NCBI RefSeq assembly: GCF_041381155.1
Contig: NC_091149.1
Span: 13,966,609 to 14,030,608, forward strand
Source of the DNA: Argopecten irradians
Lineage: Eukaryota > Mollusca > Bivalvia > Pectinida > Pectinidae
Reading direction: 5' to 3'
Length of the DNA stretch: 64,000 bases
The stretch's first letter is position 1. Each line of letters opens with the position of its first letter. Below are positions 55,426 through 64,000 of the stretch, in pieces. The notes under the pieces are model-generated. The model did not search any database. It was not told the origin of the DNA and saw only the letters and a program-made list of their open reading frames with translations. The position numbers and the translations under genes are program-made.

Positions 55426-56050
55426 TATGGATGTGGTAGAATTACAGGCTTATGTGGATAAGAAAGATAAGCTTGAGAGCGATAAAAGAGCTGAGCAGAG
55501 AGAAATAAAGCATTAGATAGAAACTTTATAGAACCGAGTTAGAAAAGGAAAAAGAAAATGTGGAAGAAGAAGTTTCAGAAATTCAGCTGAGCAGGTCAGT
55601 ATTTCAAAGGCTAGAATGCCAAAATTACCTCCCTTTGACGACATTTGAAGACATGGTTTTCTGGAGAAGTTAAGTGGGACAGGCAGGATTGGGCAATATA
55701 TCTTAGTGGTCTTCATGAAGGCATTGGAGGCCTATTCTTGTTTATCAGCTGAGGATATTTGTATGTATGAACCTCTTAAAATTGCTCTACTTAAGAGATT
55801 TCAGATGTCAGAAGAAAGGGTTAGACAGAAAAGTCCTAGCTGTAAACCCGAGGTTAGTGAAACATCTGCTCAATTTGTAGTTCGAGTGGGTAAATATTTG
55901 GACAGATGGATAGACATGCACGACACTGACAATACATTTGAAACTCGGAGAGACTTGTTGCTTCAGAAACAATTTGCAAGTGCTAGTCATAAGAATTTAG
56001 CTCTATTTCTTAATGATTTTAGCGTATTTGACCCCAGTGACCCTGAATGA
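55426..56050 (+). pseudogene. Gypsy-type retrotransposon gag fragment
   Basis: The start reads MDVVELQAYVDKKDKLE, then stops and shifts. A RMPKLPPFDD stretch appears near 55615. Frame 55706-56050 then gives KALEAYSCLSAEDI, LLKRFQMSEERVR and FVVRVGKYLDRWIDM. The pattern is that of the capsid-like region of Metaviridae-type gag found in many invertebrate genomes. The reading frame is broken at least three times, and no zinc knuckle follows. A fragment of the CCTGTGACCTTGAATG monomer family begins at about 56025, where the gag similarity ends. Confidence 0.7.
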
Positions 56051-56115
56051 AAGTCAATGTCATTCATTGAAACAAACTTGGTAACCCTTCATCCCAGCAT
56101 GTCACAGGCCCAATA
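56020..56115 (+). repeat. Fragment of the 59550-60120 monomer family
   Basis: Contains TTTGACCCCAGTGACCCTGA, ATTCATTGAAACAAACTTGG and CATCCCAGCATG in the same order as the monomers at 59560-60050. Confidence 0.7.
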
Positions 56116-56318
56116 CCAGCCTAATTTAAAACTTGGTGCACCAATGCAGAGCCCATCACTTTTTGTGGGCATCTGAACTAATGGGGGAACATAGGTTGTA
56201 GCTACATTGAGTCCGGTCCTTTTAATCCCCAGCGATCTACAAATTATAGGTTTCTGACCTCAGACAGCAGCTTTCATGTTGAAGTGTTCATTGAACAGGG
56301 AATTGGAACTAAGATGTT

Positions 56319-57450
56319 TCAAACCACCTTTTGAACCTTTCTAGACTCAGGAAATCCACACATGCAACTCAACGACTCTGCCCTCACAGGAGTTTTCCTC
56401 CTAATACACCTAAGCGAGCATAGGGTTTTTTTTTTCCAGTCATTGAGCGCTTGGGCTTTGTAAGCTTCAGGCAACAGCAATTGGCTTTCTCGCTCGCCAT
56501 CTACAGCAGCTGTGCTGTGTAACACACCGTGCTTAAAGGATATACGTCCTTTCTCCCTCAGATACGTCCGGACTTCGGGAGACTCATCCCTCAGTCCTTC
56601 CCCTTCTGGGAAGCTATCCATTACCGGATCCTTACTTTGTTCTAACGCCAAGTTCACTCGACCTATCTCGGTCGGACTCTATCAGCCGTCGATCTCGCCG
56701 AAAGAGAGGACCTGAACCTGAGTTACCTACGAGCGAGTTGGTTACTGTGGCAGCTTGGCAATTGGCCTTGACGGTGTTCTGCGGAAATCCTTGTGGGGCA
56801 GCGATGACAAGCCGTCTGATCAGCGTGTTCTTCAGGTCTTACGAAATAGTGAAATCATAACTAGTCTATGGGGCTATCCAGCCATTGGCTACAAGTTTAT
56901 TTTCAGTAATCACCTGCAATTTGGTACCATATAGGTAGTCATGGAAATTTATCAGTGACTGCCCACTTTAATGCCACCGAAATTCAACTTGTGAGCTGGA
57001 TAATTCCTTTCGCTGGACCGGAGCCCCCTTACTCGGTATGCTTATGACTCTTGGGTGAATTTAAGAACATCACCACTGGCATCGGTGTGCACTACAAGGG
57101 TGGAGTAATCTGCATTACCCAGTTTACTACAACTTTTTACTTAACGGGCACTCCGTGCACCTCACAGTAGCATTGGTGGTTCATCTATCTTTGGAGTAGT
57201 CTTTTATAAAACGTCGGTTAGTAACCAGTGGAACACCAGGACTGAAAATTTTTGGGCTAGGCGCAGATCTAAACACTTTGAGTCTTTTCAGGTTCAGTAC
57301 TGATACTTCTTCTGAAACCACATGTCCAAGATAAAGATTTTTAGCGTCATGGTCTCTATCTACCTAAAACAGCTGACATGTTCCCTGTGACCTTTAAAAG
57401 CTCTTTCCATACGTCCAGGAGCATTGGTTAAAACCAAATCCAGGTAACAT
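56319..57450 (-). pseudogene. Gypsy-type pol relic (RT, RNase H, integrase linker)
   Basis: On the minus strand, pieces in several frames follow the pol order. Near 57440-57405 is LVLTNAPGRMERAFKG, and near 57310-57280 is STEPEKTQSV, both from the end of RT. Near 56985-56890 are ALKWAVTDKF and DYLYGTKLQVITENK (RNase H). At 56657-56319 are VRTYLREKGRISFKHGVL and LLPEAYKAQALND (the region before integrase). No frame is intact. The orientation is opposite to the gag fragment at 55426, so the two are not one simple element. Confidence 0.7.
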
Positions 57451-59356
57451 TCATTTGAAAGCTGTGGTTGTAGATTCTCCTTCACCCCAGCATGCTACAA
57501 AGCCAAATATCAATTATGTACCCTAGGTAGGCTATGATCTTTCCGAGTTATGTTGTTTAACATTTGTAGTTCAAAGGACTATATTTATTTTCCAATTCAT
57601 TAAATTTGAGTGATATTTGTTCGGTTTTTATGTTTTATAAATGTTTTGCTAGCTTTTGATAGTGGTAGGATGAATATTAAAGGTATTTGTTATAATTTTT
57701 TTGTCGATTTCGTATGTTCACTTCACATACTAGAATCAATATTATCAGTTTTAATGTAGCATCTAAATAGCACGAATTTGAAAAAAAATATTTTGATGGG
57801 GTGGTAATGCATGTTTTATTGCGAAACACATTAAACAAATCTGATGCAAGTCTAAGCAATCATATAAAATTGGAGTTGTTTAAGTTAGAAAAAAATTGTA
57901 ACAAACCATTTAGACTACATTTCTTCTAATAGGCCATGTATGGACTCAAAAAGACTCTGATATTTTCTCCAACATATGATTCAATAATAATTACATGTCA
58001 TATTTTCGTTTCACTGATACAATATCACAACAATATTAAAATACTATAAAAAACACCTTTCACTGCTATTTTGATATTATATTGTTATGAAAAATAACTC
58101 CGAGCAAATCACGTAAGTAAACATATCTTGGCATTATATAAATCTTAAACAAGAAATATGTACCCTGCGCGCTTTGCGGCCAGCCGTTGTCACCCTGACA
58201 CCCAATCGTGTACATGTACATATTTATGAGGTCGTTGGGGGAAATGTTCCCAGAAGGCTTCGAAGGAAGTGAACGTGTTTTTGTGCGTTCATCATAATAT
58301 CAAACGCCGATTTCCAATAAAGTTATAGGTCTAGCCTATAGTCACTTTCTCCCGATCACATGCTGAATTCATCGTATATTCAATAAATCCTAATTCACCA
58401 CATTTAACTTCATATGATGAGAAGCTATTTCGATGCAACCTTTAGTTGGTGGTTTTGAACAATGCAATGCTATTGTATACCGTGTGTTCAAAACTGCACA
58501 GTCGATCACTAACGACTGCAACGTCAACCCAAAACATTAAAAGACCAATCTTCACAACATTCTGGTGTCCAATTTTGCTAGCCAAAGGTAAGCAGTTAGA
58601 TGCTCTCCTGCAACCCTTGATGGATTTACGTTCCCACACTGCACCACCTGTTGGATCACTGCAGTTGCGCCCACTCCATTTACATAAGAAACAACCAATT
58701 ATAAAAGCTCGTATCATTGTTGTATGGTTGTAAAAATGATTCAAAATACCAAAGATTAACATGCGAGTCATTTGTTCAGTAGTTCGGACACCAGGTTTTG
58801 TGTTTAATGCTTCAGCGTCTATTTTTTCACTTGATTGCAGTTTTACGTTATGAAACAAAAACCACGCTCGTATTTACTTTCCTATCTGTTTGGAGAACAA
58901 CGTATCCAAGTACTTCATTTAGTTGGTCTAAAATATTTAGTAATTGATTAAATAGTCAGTAATATGACTTCGTTAGGAGCTGTTGACAGGCATGGCATGT
59001 CTCAATATACAAATGAAGGTTACTATATGGCTTTAGTTTAGTTTTGATGACATATCAAAGCCCCATTTTCATTGGTCGCCTGAACCTAGCCGCATCCAAT
59101 CGGCATTTAGAAACTTCAATTTCGACGCGAGATCCGCCAAAGGTTGTAGGGAGAGCATTGGAGTGAATACCCTTGGCTAGCGAAGTTGTCTGTTGCCGTG
59201 CAGGTCAATAATGTCCCATGTTCTTGATTTAACACTCACAGCAATAATCTTTCCTCTTCCTATGCTTCGGCTATAAAGCTACAGATGTAGAAAGTAGTCA
59301 ACGAAAGCATGCTTATATCCCGCGCCATTGTGTTCCGGTCGACCCAACTACTAACA
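57451..59356. other. Long stretch without a secure gene
   Basis: AT-rich to 58440. At 58442-58858 both strands are open, 138 codons on the minus and 95 on the plus, over the same bases. Neither matches a domain that I know, so it may be a decayed element or chance. Nothing else recognised. Confidence 0.4.
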
Positions 59357-59472
59357 TCATGTGACCGGATGGGTGTGTTCCTTGGTGTCTTCGGCGGCAT
59401 GTTTCAGTGATATAGCACTATAAAAAGGGCAAACGTTCCACTATACATGATATTTAATCAAACAAACAAACA
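59357..59472 (+). mobile_element. SINE copy with large internal deletion
   Basis: Runs ATGTGACCGGATGGGTGTG to CACTATACATGA, then jumps to the tail TTTAATCAAACAAACAAAC. About 130 bases of the 3' part are missing relative to the reference copy. Confidence 0.8.
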
Positions 59473-59507
59473 GTTGGCTTGTAAATGAAATTACTAATTT
59501 GTATCTA

Positions 59508-59543
59508 ATGTTAGGTGACCGTTATGGCCCATGCGCCTCTTGT
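59508..59543 (+). mobile_element. 3' terminal hairpin of a monomer-type element
   Basis: Reads AGGTGACCGTTATGGCCC-ATG-CGCCTCTTGTT. The GGCC/GGCGC hairpin is imperfect, followed by CTTGT, and resembles the end at 45183. It is a solitary terminus with no matching 5' end nearby. Confidence 0.5.
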
Positions 59544-59549
59544 TGACAT

Positions 59550-60130
59550 CTGTGACTTTGAATGAAGGTCAAGGTCATTCATTTGAACAAACTTTGTACA
59601 AGCCCAATATCATGTCTCTAGGCCTCTTAGTTATTGACAAGAAATCGTTTATCCCTGTGACTTTGGTTGGCGATGACCAATATCAAGCCCCAAGATCATG
59701 AAGTCTAAAACAGTCTTAAGTTTAGACTTGGCCAATATCACCAATGAAGTAACAAAAAGTTTGTCATTTTTCTAAGACTGTTTGATAATCCAAGAATCCA
59801 TTTAAAGATTTTAGCCTCTTTGACCTCCGTGCCCTTGAATGCCGATCAAGGTAATTTTTAAACAAATTTTGTAGCACTCCATCCCAGCATGCAACAAGCC
59901 CAATATCAGGTATCTAGGCCTCATAGTTATTCACAAGAAGCCGTTCAAAGATTTTAGCCTTTTTAACCCCACTGACCTTGAATGAAGGTCAGGGTAAATC
60001 ATTTGAAAGCACTTGGTAGCCCTTTATCTCAGCATGGTACTGGCCAAATATTGGAAATCCAGGCCTTTCGGTTATTGAGAAGAAGTTTTTTGAATGAAAA
60101 GTTTACGGAAGGCGCACGACGACGGACGAA
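59550..60130 (+). repeat. Monomer array with GACCTTGAATGAAGGTC palindromes
   Basis: About four units of 140-170 bases, each with a TGACYTTGAATGAAGGTC-type palindrome, CATCCCAGCATG or a variant, and CTAGGCCTCTTAGTTATT. It ends near a GGCGCACGACGACGGACGA stretch typical of the end of such elements. The related fragment is at 56020-56115. Confidence 0.75.
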
Positions 60131-60279
60131 GCATGATGACTGTATGTCTCTAAGACACATACAAACAGCAATATCTGGTCGACAGTAGTTCTAACGAATA
60201 GATCCAATATGCCGACTTCAGTGGTACGACGAGATGTTTTGGTCCTGCTGGTAAAGTTTGTACTGTCTCATTTCCACTA

Positions 60280-60350
60280 TGGTAAAGAGACACATCACAA
60301 ACACACCACAGCCTCCTAAAATGACCCTGGCTATTAAAAGGACATAAAAA
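60280..60350 (+). mobile_element. SINE 3' fragment, diverged
   Basis: Contains CACAAACACACCACAGCCTC, then ATGACCCTGGCTATTAAAAG. A worn match to the SINE 3' half. Confidence 0.5.
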
Positions 60351-60851
60351 CTGTGACATTTACCCCACATCGATATAATTATTGTAAACATGAAGCTTCA
60401 GAGAATGTTAATCAAGCCGCATCATGTATATTGATTTCTTAATATCAATACTTTAAAATCTTTAAAAAAATACTTTCCTTTTTTTCATGGCGTTTGAAAA
60501 GAAAATAACCGTTTTTGAAATCAAAAATAAAGAATTATAGCGAAAATCTTATACTTTGTTCCCATTAATGTAAATAGCATGTGACGTACACTTGGCACTT
60601 CTCACAACAGACACATTTACATTAAGGCTTTAGTAATGTATGGTGATTTATGGTAATATTGGTGATTTTACTCTAATAATGTACCCTGGCTAGAACTGTG
60701 ACGTAAATTTAATAAACCATACCAGTGTTACCGTATCACAATGGCCTACAGAGAGCACTGTGTACATTATCGATAATGCATTTTATCCAATTACTGACAA
60801 GATAAGTCAAATGAGTCCATTCGTGTCCTGATGAACAGGTCAGATTTAGAT
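60351..60851. other. Upstream region of the PAN-CTLD gene
   Basis: AT-rich; no clear TATA box at a convincing distance. An in-frame upstream ATG at 60831 precedes the preferred start at 60852. Confidence 0.4.
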
Positions 60852-61146
60852 ATGGAGCGTTTCGTTATTTTACTATGCTTGTGCTTTTCATCTTCTGGTG
60901 AGTTTATCATCTCTGATTTAAGTGAAATTACAGAAATGAGGAATCTTAGATTATCAGACCTTTCGGGTGTAAAACAAACTGATAGCGTCGTAGAATGTGC
61001 AGTACAATGCGCCAACCAGTTGTCATGCGAGTCTCTGTCCTATCACAGTTCACAGGGACTTTGCCAGATGCATGTCTTCACTTTAAGCAACGACACAACG
61101 GGACTAATTAGTGAGGATAATTGGAATACCTACCAATTCTGCAGAG
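60852..61146 (+). CDS. Secreted PAN-CTLD gene, exon 1 (signal peptide and PAN domain)
   Basis: The start at 60852 gives MERFVILLCLCFSSSG, a compact signal peptide; the ATG at 60831 would add MNRSDLD before it and weaken the signal. A PAN/apple-like domain follows, with VVECAVQCANQLSCESLSYH and GLCQMHVF. The exon ends AGAG|GTAATT in phase 1. It joins the CTLD exons at 62409 and 62860. The predicted product is a small secreted lectin-like protein of about 230 residues. Exon phases and domain order match the last part of the gene at 49133-54569, so the two are probably paralogues. Confidence 0.8.
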
Positions 61147-61846
61147 GTAATTAATTAAAAAAACTACTGTATTGTTGCTAAGTTAGCGAGGGTTTAAATT
61201 CGCGGATTCTATGAAGTTCACAGAATTGTTTGAAAAGAAAGGATTTACATAAAATATCTTGTCTTGTAAATGCTACATGTATAGGATGCTTCGCGAAGTT
61301 AAACATCAGCAAATAAGAACGGTAAACCACGAGATTTGACATCCGCAAAATAAAACAACTATACCGTAGCCTGTATTTTTTAAATTTAATATTCAACAAT
61401 GTTTATTTATTCATTTACATGCAAATGTATTAGTTTTGTATCAAAGTGGATTACTTCCCCATGTTCCATGACAAGTGGAATAATTCCACTTGTATTTACA
61501 TTTCATGATATGTGGATTACGTCCCCTTGTTAAATATTGCGGTCTATATATATAAGATATATTAGTAGTAGTTTTATTGGACAAGGAAGTAATTCATATA
61601 AAAGTTCGTATCCTATTATGTAATCGTGTTCGTTTTGTAAGTCTGGATAAAGGTGCAGATCGCCTCGAAAATTTGACAATTTTGTTTTGTCCACACGGTT
61701 GGAATTACTTCCTTGTCCAATATTTACCATTTGAAGTAATTCGTATCCAACAGATTTACGTTTGATAGGATCCCGTGTCATCTGGAAAATCCTGTTGATA
61801 TTACTTCTTTGACCCTTAGAATTATTATTGGATACTATTACCATGA

Positions 61847-62131
61847 TCTATAAAAGTGGTAGTTTCTGCTCCTCCCTAGCGCTCAGCATTAACGGAATGG
61901 TTCGCCCGTTGTGAGTATAATGTGACTGAGGGTGTTGATTCGTGTCTTCGACAGTGCTTTAGTTATATAGCACTATAAAAAGCACAAGAGTTCCACTATA
62001 CAAGAAACCACAACACGAATATACCATGATCTCCCAAAACACGCACCGCACAATTCATATGCATTACACACCGCATACATAGGAGCCGTCCTTACATGAC
62101 CCTTGCTGTGAATAGGACGTTAAGTACTCAA
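61847..62131 (+). mobile_element. SINE copy in intron, 5' truncated
   Basis: Runs TCTATAAAAGTGGTAG to AATAGGACGTTAAGTACTC. It is diverged, with deletions near 61890 and in the tail. Confidence 0.85.
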
Positions 62132-62282
62132 AGATATAAACATTAAAAACATGCGAAACAACTGTAATTTACAGCGATCATTTTTTGACTTGAGTAAGTT
62201 ATGATTCATAACCATTCAACTGTCGGTGTATTGTGTCTTATGTTGTTTTTTTTTTTTTTTTTTTTTTTATCATTTTATCACC

Positions 62283-62386
62283 GGCAGCTCTTCAAATATA
62301 CATGGACACCTCAAATTGGAGAGTAAGCCTTCTGACCCTGGTTGTTGATTGGACGTTAAACGTTAAAAGAAATCAAACTAAAGTCA
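62283..62386 (+). mobile_element. SINE-like 3' tail of another family
   Basis: Contains CTGACCCTGGTTGTTGATTG then GACGTTAAACGTTAAAAG, the GGACGTTAAAC tail type that I recall from molluscan SINEs. Only the tail part is visible. Confidence 0.5.
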
Positions 62387-62408
62387 CAATATATGTTTTA
62401 CTTGACAG

Positions 62409-62585
62409 GTGACTGTCCAGCTAGCTGTGGCTACGTCTACAACCAAACTCTTGATTGGTGTTATCGTTTTGTGAAGGATCCGAAGAAGAACGCATCTCAA
62501 GCTGTCGAGTTTTGTCGAGATAACGGAGGTCGTATGCTCAGAATAACTTCATCTGAAAGAAATGTTCACATTGAAAATTATTTTC
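62409..62585 (+). CDS. PAN-CTLD gene, exon 2 (first half of CTLD)
   Basis: Exon from CTTGACAG to TTTC|GTAAGT, phase 1 to phase 1, 59 codons. It encodes DCPASCGYVYNQTLDWCYRF and VEFCRDNGGRMLRI, the N-terminal Cys pair of a long-form CTLD and the helix-2 Cys. An N-x-S site (NAS) lies in between. Confidence 0.85.
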
Positions 62586-62859
62586 GTAAGTCGAGTTTTA
62601 CCGAAATTTTATGTTCAAAATAAATTCATTTGAAAAAGAGGTTCACATCGAAGATTTTTTTATGTATGTCGAGTTTTGTCATGATAAAGAAGTACGTATG
62701 ATATATAAGAATTACCTCATTTGATTGAGATGGAAATAGTTCACGTAAGCATACATGTTGTTTGGTCTTATCCACTCAAACTAATAAGGACGTATATACG
62801 ATCATTCCGTAACGGAATCAATAAGATATTTCAAAGGTATCATGATATTCATTTTTCAG

Positions 62860-63071
62860 GGTCCAACGGAATTTGGACCGCCTGGATCGGAGGCTTTTCT
62901 CCAAACAAAGATGATAATTTTGTGTACGAAGATGGATCACCTGTGTCATATTTAAATTGGTTGCAAGGAGAACCGAGGGGTCAACGATACATAAGACTAC
63001 GATTACTCTCTGTTTTTGAATGGATTAACATGGGTGGTTCAGCCGCATATTATTTTATGTGTGAGCGGTAA
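62860..63071 (+). CDS. PAN-CTLD gene, exon 3 (second half of CTLD), two cysteines lost
   Basis: Exon from TTTTTCAG to the TAA at 63069-63071. It encodes TAWIGGFSP (WIGG core), PVSYLNWLQGEPRG and YYFMCER. In most CTLDs a Cys lies in the strand after GEP and another after the WND-like position. Here those positions read QRYIRLR and MGGSAA, with Tyr and Gly where Cys is expected, and WIN instead of WND. The final Cys remains. So the domain may be misfolded, degenerate, or stabilised differently. The EPR motif is not a canonical EPN sugar-binding site. Confidence 0.8.
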
Positions 63072-63195
63072 CGCGTCTATTAGTCTGCAAACCATGGCGA
63101 TGGGGAAGTTTTTGACGTTAAAAAGATTTGATTACGTAGAATTAAACCGGATGGGTTGTACTTGTTTGGTACCTTCGATGGCATTCTTCAAAAGG

Positions 63196-63291
63196 ACAGC
63201 ACTATAAAACGTACAAAAGCGTGTAAATCACAAGCCACAACACGAATATACCGCAGTCTCCCAAAACACTCACTACGCCTTCACACATGCA
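63196..63291 (+). mobile_element. SINE fragment, diverged
   Basis: Contains GCACTATAAAACGTACAAAAG and CACGAATATACCGCAGTCTC, from the middle of the SINE. It follows the PAN-CTLD gene by about 120 bases. Confidence 0.7.
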
Positions 63292-63502
63292 TTTTCTTTT
63301 TAAGATTTACTATTTTTAATTAGTAACGAGTACATGTAGGTGAAAGGAGACAAACAATTCATACTCATTGATCAGTAAAGCATGAGAAGATTGTTAATAT
63401 CATTTTTTGTGATAAAAAAAATCACCTGCAGACTGGTACAACAATGGAATTATTCTTTTATCTATTAGCTCTTTATGATATGAGCGGCTAGGATGCACTT
63501 GT

Positions 63503-63680
63503 TTCGTGTCTCCGGCAGCATGCTTCTGTGTGATAGCACTAAAAGAAGGACAGAAGTTCCACTTTCACAAGGAGACAAAACACCAATATACTCAGCCTCC
63601 CAACATATACAGATATCCACACATTGCACGCATGTGCGACTGTACTGAAATAGCCCTGGCTGCTAATAGGACGTGAACCA
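63503..63680 (+). mobile_element. SINE fragment, diverged
   Basis: Runs TCGTGTCTCCGGCAGCATG to GCTGCTAATAGGACGTGAAC, with the order of blocks as in the SINE 3' half. Confidence 0.7.
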
Positions 63681-63895
63681 AGTAAATTTTGATACATATA
63701 ATACTAACAAAAACATTTTTATCAGCTCAGATTATGTTACAGTAATTTTGGTAAAGTTATTGTCTTTTTGTATGCAAAATTCAAACGACTTTGGGAGTTT
63801 ACCATTTGCAAACGAATAAACCTACAACATATGACTTGAGCAAGAGATAATAGTGTATACAATCTGATTAAAATACAGATCGTTCTTGTCACTGC

Positions 63896-64000
63896 CTTTG
63901 ATAAGAGGGTCTGAGAAAATCCCATTAGGGGTCATGTCCAGGTGACCTTTTGAATGACCAATCAAATTTTGACAGTGAATTCTAGAGGACGAAATAGTTT
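63896..64000 (-). repeat. Inverted copy of 37787-37903
   Basis: The last 105 bases are the reverse complement of 37787-37903 with few changes, including AAAATCCCATTAGGGGTC and AATGACCAATCAAATTTTGA. The repeat continues beyond the window. Confidence 0.8.

Larger units (their letters stand above)
61147..62408 (+). other. Intron 1 of the PAN-CTLD gene
   Basis: GT...AG intron of 1.26 kb. It contains a perfect 21-base inverted repeat at 61575-61595 and 61702-61722, several ATTACTTCC motifs, a SINE at 61847-62131, a T run of about 26 at 62243-62268, and a second SINE-like tail at 62283-62386. Confidence 0.7.

Noticed and set aside
58442-58858. 138-codon minus-strand frame as a gene
   Set aside because: Both strands are open over the same bases, with no splice or domain support; left as unexplained sequence.

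Overview
This is a eukaryotic, AT-rich, intron-bearing and very repeat-rich window, most likely from a mollusc and probably a bivalve (scallop-like). Grounds: a high-copy tRNA-related SINE with a (CAAA)n tail and a head motif (CGTAAAAGGCGACTAAA) that I associate with molluscan SINEs; CR1-like LINEs; and small secreted PAN, F5/8C and C-type lectin genes with phase-1 exons, a type expanded in bivalves. The species call is inference. No rRNA gene, intact tRNA gene, CRISPR array or bacterial operon was seen.

Layout. 1-6.9 kb: non-coding, with degenerate copies of one block and two MITEs. 7.3-10.5 kb: decayed LINE on the minus strand. 10.8-15.8 kb: nearly complete plus-strand LINE (SGNH-like fragment, PHD-type ORF1, endonuclease-RT ORF2), broken by one in-frame stop and a 5'-truncated SINE. 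16-18.9 kb: a possible first exon, small duplications and a compact hairpin-ended element. 19.1-22.0 kb: a Crypton-type (DUF3504) tyrosine-recombinase-like pseudogene on the minus strand, cut by a tandem-repeat element that is itself cut by a SINE. 22-32 kb: SINEs, 150-bp-monomer elements, a tRNA-derived SINE and foldbacks. 33-40 kb: a 20-bp satellite array, a possible signal-peptide exon, foldbacks and SINEs. 41.5-45.2 kb: second CR1-like LINE relic, interrupted by a monomer element. 45.4-46.7 kb: pogo-like transposase relic. 46.9-47.9 kb: a complete monomer element.

The best host genes lie at 49.1-54.6 kb (F5/8C in three exons, then PAN, then CTLD; an intron holds a 1.4-kb minisatellite) and 60.8-63.1 kb (signal peptide + PAN, then CTLD in two exons). 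Both are plus-strand secreted PAN-CTLD genes and may be diverged paralogues; each shows a defect (apparent frameshift; two lost CTLD cysteines). Between them lie a gypsy-type gag fragment (plus) and pol relic (minus).

The most distinctive signal is a set of elements with unrelated interiors but one end plan: TTTT(T)AGCYC at the 5' end, a subterminal inverted repeat, then a short 3' hairpin followed by CTTGT, inserted between T and T with little or no target duplication. Removing one of them rejoins the Crypton-type reading frame exactly. This fits Helentron-type (HINE-like) rolling-circle elements and is the observation I would follow up first.
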